Below, piece after piece: positions 37,399-48,160 of a stretch of DNA of 64,000 nucleotides (position 1 is its first letter; every line of letters starts with the position of its first letter). The DNA comes from Irpex lacteus. Its lineage: Eukaryota; Basidiomycota; Agaricomycetes; Polyporales; Irpicaceae. The notes under the pieces were generated by a model. That model ran no database searches, was not told where the DNA came from, and was given only the letters and a program-made list of their open reading frames with translations. Location: contig MQVO02000005.1 of the NCBI GenBank assembly GCA_001986395.2, forward strand, positions 1,178,001 through 1,242,000. The letters are read 5' to 3'. The position numbers and the translations under genes were made by a program.

Positions 37399-38292
37399 AT
37401 GGTTGCCACCGCCGAACTGAATGTCTCTCTTGAACCACACCTTGCAGAAGCACTTGCACCTCTCCAGGAGCTATTACCAGAGTCGTATCGCTCGCAGTTA
37501 CGCGGGGCACTCTCACATGGTATTTTGAAGCCCCAAGAGGCGGACAGTGTGGCCCAAAGTGATGCCATGCCAGTCATTTCGTATGCCCTCCTCTCCTCCA
37601 TATCTACATGGACACGTTCGGCGGAGGGCCTCGCCGCTCTGCAAGGACACAGCCCTCCTTTGCAACCAAGCGATTACAGCATGATTGCGCTGCTGGCTGG
37701 AACGCGTACCGCCCCAGACCGAAAATTTCCTGCAGAGTTCGCACCGCTGGCTCGCAATGACGAGCCGGTGCATCGAAGCGAAATGAACGACCGTCGCGCT
37801 ATCACGGCACTTCTCAATGCGCTGCTCAGTATCCTTGGATCAGGTGTGGCCACCTGGTGGGCAGCTGACAGATTGAGGTGGCAGAATGAATGGGTAAGTC
37901 TAGACCGGATACTGACCGGCATCGCGACAGTATCTGACGTTGTATGTGCACGACAGAAAGTTCTTCTGGCATTGTTTGTCGCATTTGTGGTTGCAGCAGC
38001 CGAGGGAGGGCTTTACCTAATTTGGTCGTCACGTCGTACAACGCCCCGAACCCACAGGCGGTGGAGAACCGGTGCTCCTCGTGCTGCACTGGAGGAGCCT
38101 CCAATCTCGTCCGTGGAACCTCGGACGTCTTCAGAGAATGACCAATCGTCTCCCGTTACCAAGGGTCTGGAGTTGGCCCAAGTCCCGCGGGTTCAAGAGA
38201 ATTTAATGCAGGACAACGACGCTCCAAACATCCAGACCCACTTGACAGCAGAAGGTCTCCGCGCTCGCAGTCATAGACAAGGGTCTCTGTAA
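37399..38292 (+). CDS. Vma12/Vph2-like V-ATPase assembly factor
   Basis: Exons 37399-37893 and 37957-38292; 276 residues. The core DRRAITALLNALLSILGSGV ... WQNEWKVLLALFVAFVVAAA forms two closely spaced transmembrane segments (about 138-158 and 167-190) separated by a short charged turn, the signature of the ER-resident Vma12/TMEM199 family. These proteins help assemble the V0 sector of the vacuolar ATPase. The N-terminal ~130 residues are soluble with a conserved-looking LEPHLAEALAPLQELLP; the C-terminal ~85 are basic then disordered. A second in-frame ATG lies upstream at 37321, but MVATAELNVSLEPH matches the usual beginning better. The intron falls exactly between the two membrane segments. 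Confidence 0.87.
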   Translation: MVATAELNVSLEPHLAEALAPLQELLPESYRSQLRGALSHGILKPQEADSVAQSDAMPVISYALLSSISTWTRSAEGLAALQGHSPPLQPSDYSMIALLAGTRTAPDRKFPAEFAPLARNDEPVHRSEMNDRRAITALLNALLSILGSGVATWWAADRLRWQNEWVSLDRILTGIATVSDVVCARQKVLLALFVAFVVAAAEGGLYLIWSSRRTTPRTHRRWRTGAPRAALEEPPISSVEPRTSSENDQSSPVTKGLELAQVPRVQENLMQDNDAPNIQTHLTAEGLRARSHRQGSL

Positions 38293-38986
38293 CTTTCGGG
38301 GAAACTATTCAGTATGGCTTCCCACCGGACGAGGGATGAAACGTCGTCCTACGGATAAGCTGGCGGACGCTGCTTCTCTCAAAGAAAGACGCGTTTCAGG
38401 AATGGCGGGAACTATTCATCTAGACAGCTTCTTTCATATTCTGGTGGCGTCGATGAATTGGAACAAGGTTCTGAACACTGCTCTGCCCATGGTGTTTCTC
38501 GGATGGCTTGATAGAGCAGTGGTTCGTGGTTCGTTGCATGGAGGATAGACGTGTATCTCCGCCAAGCTGACAACTATCTGCGGCTGGACGTCGGTGCCTT
38601 GCTACCTCTGTAGCCGCACTTTGGAACTAGGCTAATTGTGGGGCACAGTGGTGGTAAGTTGGCACACATGCGGTCGCGTGTTGCACAGCTTCATCGCGAG
38701 GCCAGCTTCGAAACCAAGTACGCGAGCGTCTCCTACACAGGTTTCTCGGCTCCCTCTTGCGGTCTCTCACTCTGTATCTCCGCCTTACTATACCACAATC
38801 TGCGATTGAAACTATCTTTGTCATCGTACTATCCTATTCACTCTGCTGTGGCTATGTATATGACATTCCGTGGGCGGCGGAGTCTAGAACTCTGGCATCG
38901 TGTGCTGTGTCACGAATTCGTCATTCATCTTCTTGTGGCCATGGTCCGTGGGTTCAAGTCCATTAAGCTCTTTGCAATATTACAAG
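38293..38986. other. Convergent intergenic region
   Basis: 694 bp between the stop codons of the Vma12-like and Nudix genes. Several short frames are open but none carries a motif. A GTTCAAGTCC near 38952 looks like a tRNA T-loop but lacks a stem. Confidence 0.45.
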
Positions 38987-40004
38987 CTACTCATACAACC
39001 CAATGGTTCTGAGGAAAACATTAAGGTACCAACCAGTGAGCCCCCAAACCTCGAGCCGCCCTTCGCGTCCTCCGCCGATTTCGTCTCTTTGGTCTGGATC
39101 GCTTGCCCAGGCCACGGCTCCATTGCTACTCACAACTTCTCCCTCGGCATGCCTGGTGATAATGTCCGAGACATCTACAGCAAAATACGGAGTGCCGCCA
39201 CGAAACAGGTATTCATGAAGTCGGGTTGCGGAGCGAACCTCCTTAAGCGGCAGATGAAATGCCTGTGCAACCTCCTTCTGCGATAGCACGAGGTTTGACA
39301 ATGTTATAGATGGTAGGGGTGCCTCAGGATCTTCATTTTCTGCAGGGGATGATTGCGCCAGGGTAGAACGTCGATGTGAATGGACGAAACCCTTGTGGAT
39401 CACACATGCGTGTCAATATACTTCCGCAGTTGGGAAGGCGCGGGAGGTTGCTTACGACGTATGGCCACACCCGTAACCCACTCAGCGATGTTTGCGGAGG
39501 CCCAAAGCGTCCAAGTATCTCAACTTGGTCAGGGTTGATCCCTACCTCTTCTTCCGTTTCTCTCAGGGCAGCTGTCAACGTCGAGGCGTCTGTCTATCAT
39601 ATACGTAACGTCAAATAACCTTGCTTCTCAAACCTCGAGGTTCATGCTGAAACCTGAACGCACGTCATCTACCTTGCCTCCTGGAAAGCTGCATATTGCA
39701 GAAGCATTGAGTGATGGGGCAATGGGGCAACTGGCGTTACGATGAAGGTTGCGTACCTCACTTCTCCCCCATGAGTCCTAAGCTTTCCTCTGACTTCCAA
39801 TAATATTCCTGGTTTATCGTTCACGTTGCAAAGAGGAACGAGAACCGCGGCGTGTTTCTCCGAAGAGTCATGTTTGACTTCGCCGTATGTCTCAGCAAGG
39901 ACGGTGCGGATAGCCTCGAGTGACTTGCGAGTGAAGGGAGTCGTAAGGGACAATGTCGAAGTCGACGGCCGTGCTGCCGCTGTGGTCATCATGCGCTGTA
40001 GCAT
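38987..40004 (-). CDS. Nudix hydrolase, CoA/nucleoside-diphosphate type (Pcd1-like)
   Basis: Exons 39757-40004, 39664-39688, 39456-39593, 38987-39391; 271 residues. It begins with a possible mitochondrial or peroxisomal presequence (MLQRMMTTAAARPS), then KHAAVLVPLCNVNDKPGILL, SFPGGKVDD and the Nudix helix AALRETEEEVGINPDQVEIL, followed by GRFGPPQTSLSGLRVWPYV. This resembles Pcd1/NUDT7-8 enzymes, which hydrolyse CoA or oxidised-CoA diphosphates. REtxEEvG is intact, but the earlier glutamate of the Gx5E part of the signature is not present at the expected position. Exon 2 is only 25 nt and its donor placement (GGKVDD versus GGK) is uncertain; I chose the form matching normal family spacing. Confidence 0.88.
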
Positions 40005-40421
40005 GAACTAGGTCTGGAGGATGTGGTGGACAGCGATCAGCACGTCCGATGACTCCGGTCACCGTGAGTTGGCGGCGGTGTGGCGCGTCAGCACGTGCGT
40101 CTTGCGCGATAATCGATCAATGATTAGCTTTCGATCGCTCCGATCAGCTCTTATCTTATCTTATCTCTCTCGATGCTTACGTACTCTGTCTGCGCTCGCT
40201 GCGGAAAGTGGACCACAGTTACTCTCTCCCCTAACGCTGGAAGTTGGACGCAGAACTGCGAGACTCATCAACTGCGAACTGAGTAAACTTGTTTAGCTGT
40301 GATTATAGTGGTGTCACTAATACTGATTCATCACACAGCTTTGAACACAGTAGTATCTGCTGCCAGTCACTGGCAGTCCCAGGCTGTCGCTGGTTCACCT
40401 ACGGGTTGCACAGCGCGCAAC
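40005..40421. promoter_or_regulatory. Divergent promoter region with triple GATA motif
   Basis: 417 bp between the Nudix and F-box start codons. At 40151-40165 TTATC is repeated three times without a gap, reading GATAA three times on the minus strand. GATA-type zinc-finger factors bind this core in fungi; regulation here is inference. Confidence 0.5.
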
Positions 40422-41886
40422 ATGTCGGAAGAAGCTAGTGATCTGGCACTGGATGGTCATATTGAATTTTATGACCACACTACGCGTGTACCAGACGAGA
40501 TATTGGACACTATCATACGAGAAACTGGCCCACGTCATGGTACTGCTGCAAGGAGCACTGGATTCGACGAGAAACGCAACTGGCTCTCTTGTGCTTCTGT
40601 GTGCCGTCGCTGGCATCGGATTTCTCTACCACATTCTATGCGTTATATTCGAGTAACTGAAAGCAGCTGGGTAGATCACTACAACAAACCAACCGCCTCC
40701 AACTTCAAGACTTTTCTCCAGGAAAATCCCTCCATCACTCGGCTGATTCAAGAAGTCAATTTCCTTAAGGTTACCATGACCTTCAGTACCCTTTCCTCAA
40801 TTATCGCTGAATTGCCAAACCTGCGATGTCTCGTCTTCCACTGCTCCATGATAGAGCAGGATGATCCGGAGTCGGAGCCCATCATCGGCGAGCGCAAAAT
40901 CGACGAACTCATTTATCTTGGTGGTGCATGCGAGACAATCGACTGCTCGCCAACCGAATGTGGTAGACAGGCTACCCAACTGTTGTCTCTATTCTCGACA
41001 ATAGAAGAATTTGAAGAAATAGGAGGTTGTTGTTACCATGAGGAATTCTACGCTGCCGAAGGAATGGTCCCACAAATACGCTCGTTCGCGTCTACATTTG
41101 ATCCTCAGCACTACTTCAATCTACGTCGGCTGGATCTCCTCAATTATCTCACCTGCCTTCGACTCAGAATCCCCGGAAAATTCACTGGTCTTAGCGATCA
41201 TGTGGATGAATTCTTGTATACTGCTGGTGGGGCGTTGCAAGAATTACACATATCCTATTTTCAGCGCCTTGACCACGGAGCGTATAGCATGAAATTGGAG
41301 TGTACGTTGGGCGATTTATATGATCTCTCCATACTCTGACGTGCACTTATCTGTAGTTCCCGACATTGTAGCACGCAGAATTAGCAGAGGGCTCTCTGCT
41401 TGCCGCTCCCTTCACGGTTTCCGGTTAGAGATGAGTATGTGGCTCGCGCATTCTAGAGGATTCGCCATTACCGAAGAGAAAACACGGGAATTGTTCCACA
41501 TGGGATTTCTCATTGGCATCAAAGTTATCGCTCTTCTCGATGCTCAGCGTCTTCGCCACTTGAGCTTTCGATTTGATGTCGCGGCTTACGCCAGTCAATA
41601 TCGTCCCGAAGACATTCGTGCTCTTGATTGGACTCAATTTCGCTGGCTGTGTCGTCGCTTCACTCAACTACGCTCTTTCGCGCTTCAAGGTCTCTACCTT
41701 GAAGACAAGCTGAAGGACGAGTTCAGTACCATTGCTCAAGATGAACTACGAGATCTCAAGGGGTTGGTCTTGTATGGGGAACCAGGGGCGTTCTTCAGAT
41801 GCGATGATGAGTGTTGCGCGTGGTACAGTGGTGGAAGGTTGAATAGTGCCATCACATTGACTCACGATGTCTTTTTAGAATACTAA
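40422..41886 (+). CDS. F-box protein, Agaricomycete type
   Basis: Exons 40422-41301 and 41357-41886; 469 residues. The F-box lies near residues 20-70: TRVPDEILDTIIRETGPRHG then NWLSCASVCRRWHRISLPHS. The rest consists of leucine-rich stretches (LSSIIAELPNLRCLVFHC, FNLRRLDLLNYLTCLRLRIP, ALQELHISYFQRLD). F-box proteins recruit substrates to SCF ubiquitin ligases; this large, fast-evolving family has hundreds of members in mushrooms and this one's substrate cannot be guessed. The frame is open upstream of the chosen ATG without another better start. No domain other than the F-box is recognised. Confidence 0.82.
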
Positions 41887-42089
41887 CAGCGTAGTAATAT
41901 CCGAAGTCGTGTATGTGCTCTTTATGCGAGGATTGTATCTGTAGGGCAGTGTTCTCAACAACTTCAGATCTCCCTGTCCGAGTTGGATGGCTGCTGTCGT
42001 TCACACTGACCAATTTTACTAAGCAAATCACGACAAAATATATCCTGTTCAATATCTACACGCTACAACTACGTAACAATAACCGAACA

Positions 42090-42500
42090 GCGTCCATTCC
42101 GTTAACGAGTCGGCATAGGCGACATCAAAAGCATGTCAAGCCACCCGTCAGAGCGGAGGGGACCAGACAGGCAAGCCCATCGAAATCCCCATAATTAAGT
42201 AATAAGTGCTACGACAGAGATAGAAAGCAGAAACAACAAAGCGTCCATTCCGTTAACGGATCGGCATAGGCAACATCGAAGGCATGTTATACCACCCGTC
42301 AGAGCGGTGGGTACCAGACAGGCAAGCCTATCGCACACCCCATAAATATTAGTACCACGACACAGACAGAAAGAGAAACGACAAGCGTCCTTTCCGTTAA
42401 CGAGCCTTCAACACCGCAGGCGTGTTAAGATACTCGACAGAGCGGAGAGAAACCAGGAGAAACGACACTAGTCTATCGCTACCTGGATCCCTATGATTCG
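42090..42500. repeat. Three degenerate tandem repeats, ~144-151 bp
   Basis: Units begin at 42090, 42241 and 42385, each with gcgtcc-ttccgttaacg. Units 1 and 2 also share cggcatagg, accacccgtcagagcgg, and accagacaggcaagcc; the third is more diverged but keeps gacagagcggagagaaacc. Each contains a GTTAAC site. Long frames are absent from all three, so the repeat is probably non-coding. Confidence 0.85.
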
Positions 42501-42612
42501 AGAGTATTGTGATGGTGCCCAGACTTTCGGGAATGTGAAACCAAAGCGAAAGGAGAGAGGCACAGAAGAGCTGTGGGCTTGTGCCGTGCTGCGTAGAGGC
42601 ATCGATAGTGAC

Positions 42613-43016
42613 GAGAGGCCTGCAGCGGTTGAGGGAGAGGGAGGGAGGGAAGGCTGAACAAAGCAGGTGTGAGCACCGTGCCAGCCGCAGGTGAGAGACC
42701 GTTGTTCATGCGCCCATGCGGACTTGAACATGAGAGGACCCACTGCAGATGCGAGCGTCGGGTGTGTGAAGCCTCGCTGTCTTTTGTATCAAGGATCAGC
42801 GAGGACCGAGCTTGAGGCATAGGATGTATTGATGAGAGGCCTGCGGCGGTTGAGGGAGGTGAGGTTGAACAAGGCAGGTCTGAGCACCATGCCAGCCGCA
42901 GATGAGCGGTCGTTGTTCAGGCGACCGTTTGGGCTTGAGAAAGAGAGGATCTCATTGACAATCCTCGGCACCCGATGCGTATGTGCGAGCGTCGGGTGCA
43001 TGAAAGCCTCCTCGTC
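42613..43016. repeat. Tandem duplication of a ~170-180-bp unit (offset 221 bp)
   Basis: Copy A (42613-42781) and copy B (42834-43016) share gagaggcctgc, cggttgagggag, gccagccgcag, gtgagcac-like phrases and, at the far end, gcgagcgtcgggtg. On the minus strand both copies stay open in the same frame (SSPHGRMNNGLSPAAGTVL versus SSPNGRLNNDRSSAAGMVL), so it may once have been coding. Confidence 0.8.
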
Positions 43017-43689
43017 TTGTGAGTTGAAGATTGGGGAGGAGACTTTGGGTGTGGTCCATTACTGACGTCCAGCGTCCTGGAAAGAAAGTTGAGTGGAAGG
43101 GGTGGAGAAGGTGGAGAGGGTGGTCATCGGATCGGTGCAGTGTAGTGTTGGTAAAAGGGCGTTGCAGCTTTGCGTGGGTACTACTGGTACTTCCACCACA
43201 GGATGAGAGCTTGATCATGGAGGTTGCTTAGATGACGCATGGATATGTAGGGATGCAGACGGGGATCTGATTGGCAGCTCAGCTCACCCGCAAAAGGTAC
43301 AATCCACTGAACGAGTGTGTGAGTCCCACGTTGAACGGCTGACAGCACATGACTACTCACCAAATACATGGTCAATCAAGTGTCTCCTGTTAAGGGCTCA
43401 TATCGAAGGCATCGCTGGTAACCCTGCACTACTGCTGGTAAGAGTTAGCAAGTGTTGTAAATGATGGTGGTGGACACGCACTCATCAGAGGTCATGTCAC
43501 GCTGAGCTTGACCGTATGACATCAAGAGCCAGGTGTAGGATGCATGGGGGGAGAAGCGAGGGTGCAAGTAAGACAAGAAGATAGATGGAAAGAAACAAGC
43601 GAGGGAAAGTGAATGAGGAGAGGAAACCCGACCTAAGATGCGGGGAGGAAGAAAGAACGGACGAAGGACTGACCATGCTCGGCAGCGAC

Positions 43690-43697
43690 TTATATAT
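43690..43697 (-). promoter_or_regulatory. TATA-box-like sequence, leftward
   Basis: TATATAAG on the minus strand, followed within about 80 bp by a pyrimidine-rich tract typical of basidiomycete leaders (43550-43680). A leftward transcript would cross the duplicated and tandem repeats. Confidence 0.4.
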
Positions 43698-44017
43698 CGT
43701 TCACGTCCATGGTTCTGCTGACAATGTCAGCTATCAGTAGGCTGGCGGGATATCGCTTGTGATCGGTGTTGGACTGTCAGAGGCTGACTTCCGCGCATGC
43801 GAAGTCGATGAATTGCATGTAGAGCAGAAGCAACAAGAGTTTCAACCTCTTGTCAGTACTGTGAATTGTCGGGTTCTGCATAATGGTCATTTGTGTTATC
43901 CGAATCGAAACTGAACCTTTTGAAAGGAGCTATGCCCGACGGAAGCCCGTCCTATCACATTTAATGATTCATGGGTTGCTTCGAATTCTCCATACATTGT
44001 TCAATCGTGATTTGATT

Positions 44018-45738
44018 CTACACCATAATACTGACGTAGTACATTGTCAGCCTTTGTCGAGTATAATCGACGAATGTCAGACTCACCGACATCCCTGCAA
44101 ATAGTTGTCCATTACCAGCAACATTAGCATCTGTCAATAGATCCACCGCTGCATCGGGAGAGCCCTCGACACAAGACGAACAGTGGTCGAGATCTCCGTT
44201 ATCCTCTTCACCGCCAAAATGCAGTGGTTCGCCCATATTACCCATAAATCGTAGGCTGACTGATTGTCCGCCATCAATGAACGAGCTCCCTGCTGGTTTG
44301 AGTTGCCGCAGGTTGAGTATGAAGCGACACATCAAGATTGGGACTAAGCTGAAGGTCGGTTGCGTGAGAGTTAGTGGGCAATAGTTGTAAGCAGTGACGA
44401 CTTACCCTTGAAGAAATGGATTGGCAAAGTCCAATTCGATGAAACGTGGCTAGAATTTCAGGGCATTCTATATGAGCTGTGTGGGGTAGTTTACACGCGC
44501 AAAATATTTACCATATCGGAGAGTGGCATCAGCACATTGATAGCCAGTAGAACCCTGTACAACAGCAGATAAACAAGTCATTCCTCGACATGAATGAGAT
44601 CAGCATACAGAAAGTAGAATGATCCTGGTCATTTGCGTAAGAGACTGGGGGCAGTAGAAGCAATTTTAGTGACTTTACCGTAGCGAAGAAGCAATGTTGT
44701 CAATGGAGTGGCAATCCTCAGTCGGCGAGCCTCTCTATAAAGCTGAAGAGTTTTGGCCCAAGTTACAGCCAACACGAGGATATCCGAAGCGATGACTGCA
44801 AAGCGTGTGAATAACGACACTACAACGTCCATTAGTGGATGTTAATATGAGCTTGGGGTAATAACTAGTAGAATGCGTACATCTAAGAGACACAGACGAT
44901 TATGAGCATTCATGATGCTACAGAAAACATTGTCATGATCATACCGCAGATAAAGAGACCTGGACATCCCTGGAACCGCCAAGCAGTTATGACCGTTGGT
45001 CACCAACTTGCCCCTCGTATAATTAAACTATCGTTATCGTGAGCTTGGCGTCGGTGACGGAACCGTCACAAAACTCACAATGTTCGTAACGAATGGTACG
45101 AAGCTCAACAGAAATACTATCGCTGAGATGGGGACGTTGCCACTCAAGGCGTGGGTCCTCGAAGCTGAAAATACTGCGACGGTAATCAGGGCCGCACACT
45201 AAGTTTACGGGCAAGACCTGGGACTCACGGGAAAAGCACACATGCTGCACCAACTGTAGAGCACCCATAAACAGTGTTATGACCTTACAACTGCACATAT
45301 ATTTGCTTGGTCAGAATATTTGCATACCAAGTGATGGTCACCATACCTCTGAAGGACAGAAGAGCTATGAGTGTTGTTTGCAATATCTTGATGTCAATAG
45401 TGAGAGCATACCTCAAAACTTTGTTTGGGAGCCAGTACTAGAATCTGCAACAGCAGAGTCGTGTAGCGAGTGCAGACATAAAGCCAGGTGACCCTAGTCC
45501 ATTTCCGGCTCCACACGACTTTGACCTCTTGAGGGAAAGTGATGCAGCTCTCAAACAGATATAATACTAAGGATGAATGAGTGGTTCGTTAAGCAACAAA
45601 AGACAATTAGTGGTCACATACCGCTCGCAGATATCGAGATATAGCTGTTGATAAGCCTATGGTAACAAGAGTGCGTAAGAAAACGCGCAGCAATGCCAGA
45701 ATGACATACTCTTTGTGTGAGTCGGAAGCAAAAGGCAT
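44018..45738 (-). CDS. DUF6533 integral membrane protein, copy 1
   Basis: Multi-exon minus-strand gene; the first exons are 45710-45738, 45622-45656 and 45412-45566. The conserved DUF6533 start is visible (SVLYLFESCITFPQEVKVVW then SRKWTRVTWLYVCTRYTTLL). Further exons give FSASRTHALSGNVPISAIVF with LLSFVPFVTNI, VVSLFTRFAVIASDILVLAV, WAKTLQLYREARRLRIATPL, LLAINVLMPLSDM, FIELDFANPFLQG and LVPILMCRFILNLRQLKPAG, then an acidic tail. About seven hydrophobic segments give a GPCR-like outline; the family is Agaricomycete-specific and of unknown function. Exons 2 and 3 are exactly as long (35 and 155 nt) as in the second copy at 52032-53702, so the two are paralogues. Some internal junctions were chosen by comparing the copies. 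Confidence 0.8.
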
Positions 45739-47052
45739 GGACCGTGATTTAGTAAAGAACACTCCAGGAAGGCGAGGTTCAAGCACGCTTCGACCGTGTT
45801 GCAGTGAGAAGGAAATGCGAAAAGAATAGGAAGTCTGGAAGACACCTTACGCGTGCGCCAGCAATATATATGGTCGCTCGGGCGGATACTGACTCGATAG
45901 CATGGACTAGTATCGCATCCCCTCGTATGCAGGGCCCAAGGATCACATCTATGGGTGGGACTCGCTTCCAACGAGCTACACGCTGGAGTGCGGCCTTTCG
46001 ATTTGGAACATGTCGCCCACTCGGAGCCAAATGTCAACCCGGGCATACCGTCTTATTGCACGTTTAGTGTCAGAGATGGCCACACGGCATACCACTGCAA
46101 TGCCGAACCTAAATTCATGAACAGGAAAGAGGCGACCCCGACCGGCACCGAGAGTATAGCGAGTGAAACTTACTACATCTGGATGCGGCGCAGGCGGTAG
46201 AAGATGAAAGTCGTATATAACGAATTGGCCACAGGTCATCAGATGCCGATACAATGGAGCGCACGATTTGTGACGTGTTGGGAGCTACGACTACAGAGCA
46301 AATATCAGCCGATGACCATGAAACTTCAGAACTCGGGTCACTCACCACATTACAAGACGGTGTCAATTCAAGTTGCAGAGCAAATGGCGCCGGCCTACCA
46401 CAGGGGTACCTCTTCAAAATGCGGCGGACATCCCCAGTCGTTGTAACAGTTTTTTGTGCTGTCGCCATTCATTAAATACCGTCGTTTGAGCCACTTCGTA
46501 AGATGGGAGACATAATTGGGTCCATCGGTAACATGGTCTAGTAATCGCAACGTTGTCCAGTTGCATCCATTGTCTCCCCAGCCAGTGACAGAGTTAGTAG
46601 CTTTGGCAGCTCGTTTCCACCGGTGGTATTCCATAATTCATGAACTTGAAGGAACATTTCTATACTTTAATCGCATCATAGTTTCGTAACTTCCGTTACT
46701 ACTACAAACGTGGCGCCTTATGAACATTAAATTAGTTTCGAAGCTAAGCGAGCAAGATAAATACGTGCCTCGCTTCTCTCCTCGTCATGACACGTTTTCC
46801 GTAGTTACCTTGTTGAAGACACAAGCATTGGTCGTCGTGGCACGCAGCAGAGGGCAGTGGCGACCGCGCCCGATACACGTGTATCCTAGTGCACGGCACG
46901 GGCGCCAACACGCTCGCGTTTGTACTTGAAGCACGATGATCTTAGCCATCCTAAAGCACTCATCTCCTCGTCTCGTGTTCGTTGACCCTTCACCTCCTAC
47001 CACAGGCTAGTACTTCCTTGTCGATTACTTCAAGAGACAACTACGCTCCATC
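45739..47052. other. Intergenic region with unassigned short frames
   Basis: 1.3 kb between the first DUF6533 gene and SEC53. A minus-strand frame (46395-46634) reads SVTGWGDNGCNWTTLRLLDH and looks protein-like, as does a plus-strand frame near 46260-46440 with LTTLQDGVNSSCRANGAGLP, but neither has a start, splice chain or known family. They may be gene remnants. Confidence 0.4.
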
Positions 47053-48160
47053 ATGGTTTCTCAAGCCTTCGCTGACCGTCCAAACAAGAAGCTCATACTG
47101 TTCGACGTCGATGGCACGCTCACGCCTGCCCGTCAGGTCTGTATATCACTTAGATGAACGGCTCTACGAGACTGAGGAAGATGATAGTCAGCATCCCCCG
47201 AGATGATCGCTACTCTCCGCACACTGCGCAAGAAGTACGTCGTCGGTGTTGTAGGCGGATCGGACTATGTCAAGGTCTCCGAGCAGCTTTCGGTACACGG
47301 TGCAGTCGGTATGTCCATATTCCAGTACATCTGCATCGTAAGCTACCATTGAGCGCTTTATCATGCAGCTGTGAATGAGTTCGATTATTTCTTCTCGGAG
47401 AATGGTTTGACGGCGTACAAGCTTGGTCAGCCTCTGCCCTCCGAGTCGTTCATCAAGTTCCTGGGAGAGGAGAGATACAAACCCCTCGCGAACTTCATTC
47501 TGCATTACATCGCGGACTTGGATATTCCAATCAAGCGGTATGTGCGGTATTCAATATGATATTTCAGGCAGCTAATGCTCATATCACAGAGGAACATTCA
47601 TCGAGTTCCGTAATGGAATGATCAACGTTAGCCCGATCGGAAGGAATGCTACGTTAGTCCTTGCCCCGCATTCTTAGTATAGCTGAGTAACTAATTGGTA
47701 ATTGTTCCCCTTAGTATTGCAGAACGTGACGAGTTTGAGCATTACGACAAGGTCAGCTACAGCAAGCGATCTGTGCAATATCACATAGCTGACATCCCTT
47801 CTACCTTCAGAAAACCCACGTCCGAGAAACGTTCATCAAGGTTTTGAAGGAGAAGTTCCCGGACTACGGTCTCACCTACTCTATCGGCGGAAAGATCTCG
47901 TTCGACGTCTTCCCGAACGGCTGGGACAAGACCTACTGCCTCAACCATGTCGCGGACGAGAAATTTGAGGAGATCCATTTCTTCGGAGACAAGACATACA
48001 AGGCAAAACATCTTTATCTGTACGCTTTATCGCCATAGCTTACCACTGTTTACAGGGCGGTAACGATCATGAGATCTACGAGGATCCTCGCACTATCGGG
48101 CACTCTGTGACTAAGCCGGAGGACACTATCAAGATCTTGAAGGAGGAGTTCTTAGCGTAG
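47053..48160 (+). CDS. SEC53: Phosphomannomutase (Sec53)
   Basis: Seven exons: 47053-47136, 47188-47308, 47369-47537, 47590-47652, 47715-47751, 47811-48002, 48056-48160; 256 residues, normal for the family. It interconverts mannose-6-phosphate and mannose-1-phosphate in the cytosol, feeding GDP-mannose for N- and O-glycosylation and GPI anchors. The HAD catalytic motif [13 protein letters not shown] (nucleophile and acid/base aspartates) is near residue 15, [14 protein letters not shown] follows, and [30 protein letters not shown] and [18 protein letters not shown] are all present; the metal-binding [16 protein letters not shown] spans the last junction. The final intron (48003-48055) appears to start with GC instead of GT. 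Confidence 0.96.

Larger units (their letters stand above)
41887..44017. other. Repeat-bearing intergenic zone
   Basis: 2.1 kb with no convincing protein gene. It holds three tandem ~150-bp repeats (42090-42500), a ~220-bp-spaced duplication (42613-43016), and a TATA-like sequence facing left at 43690-43697, all listed separately. Together they could form one minus-strand non-coding or short-peptide transcription unit. Confidence 0.5.

Noticed and set aside
38942..38967. tRNA gene suggested by GTTCAAGTCC
   Set aside because: The flanking bases do not form a T-stem and no acceptor or anticodon stem can be drawn.
42468..43218. Several 70-110-codon minus-strand frames as separate genes
   Set aside because: They follow the repeated unit and have no consistent start or splice sites; treated as part of the repeat zone.
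44018..45738. Premature stop in DUF6533 copy 1 (NALKF followed by TAG)
   Set aside because: The TAG is itself the 3' splice site; using it as acceptor gives a continuous frame matching copy 2.
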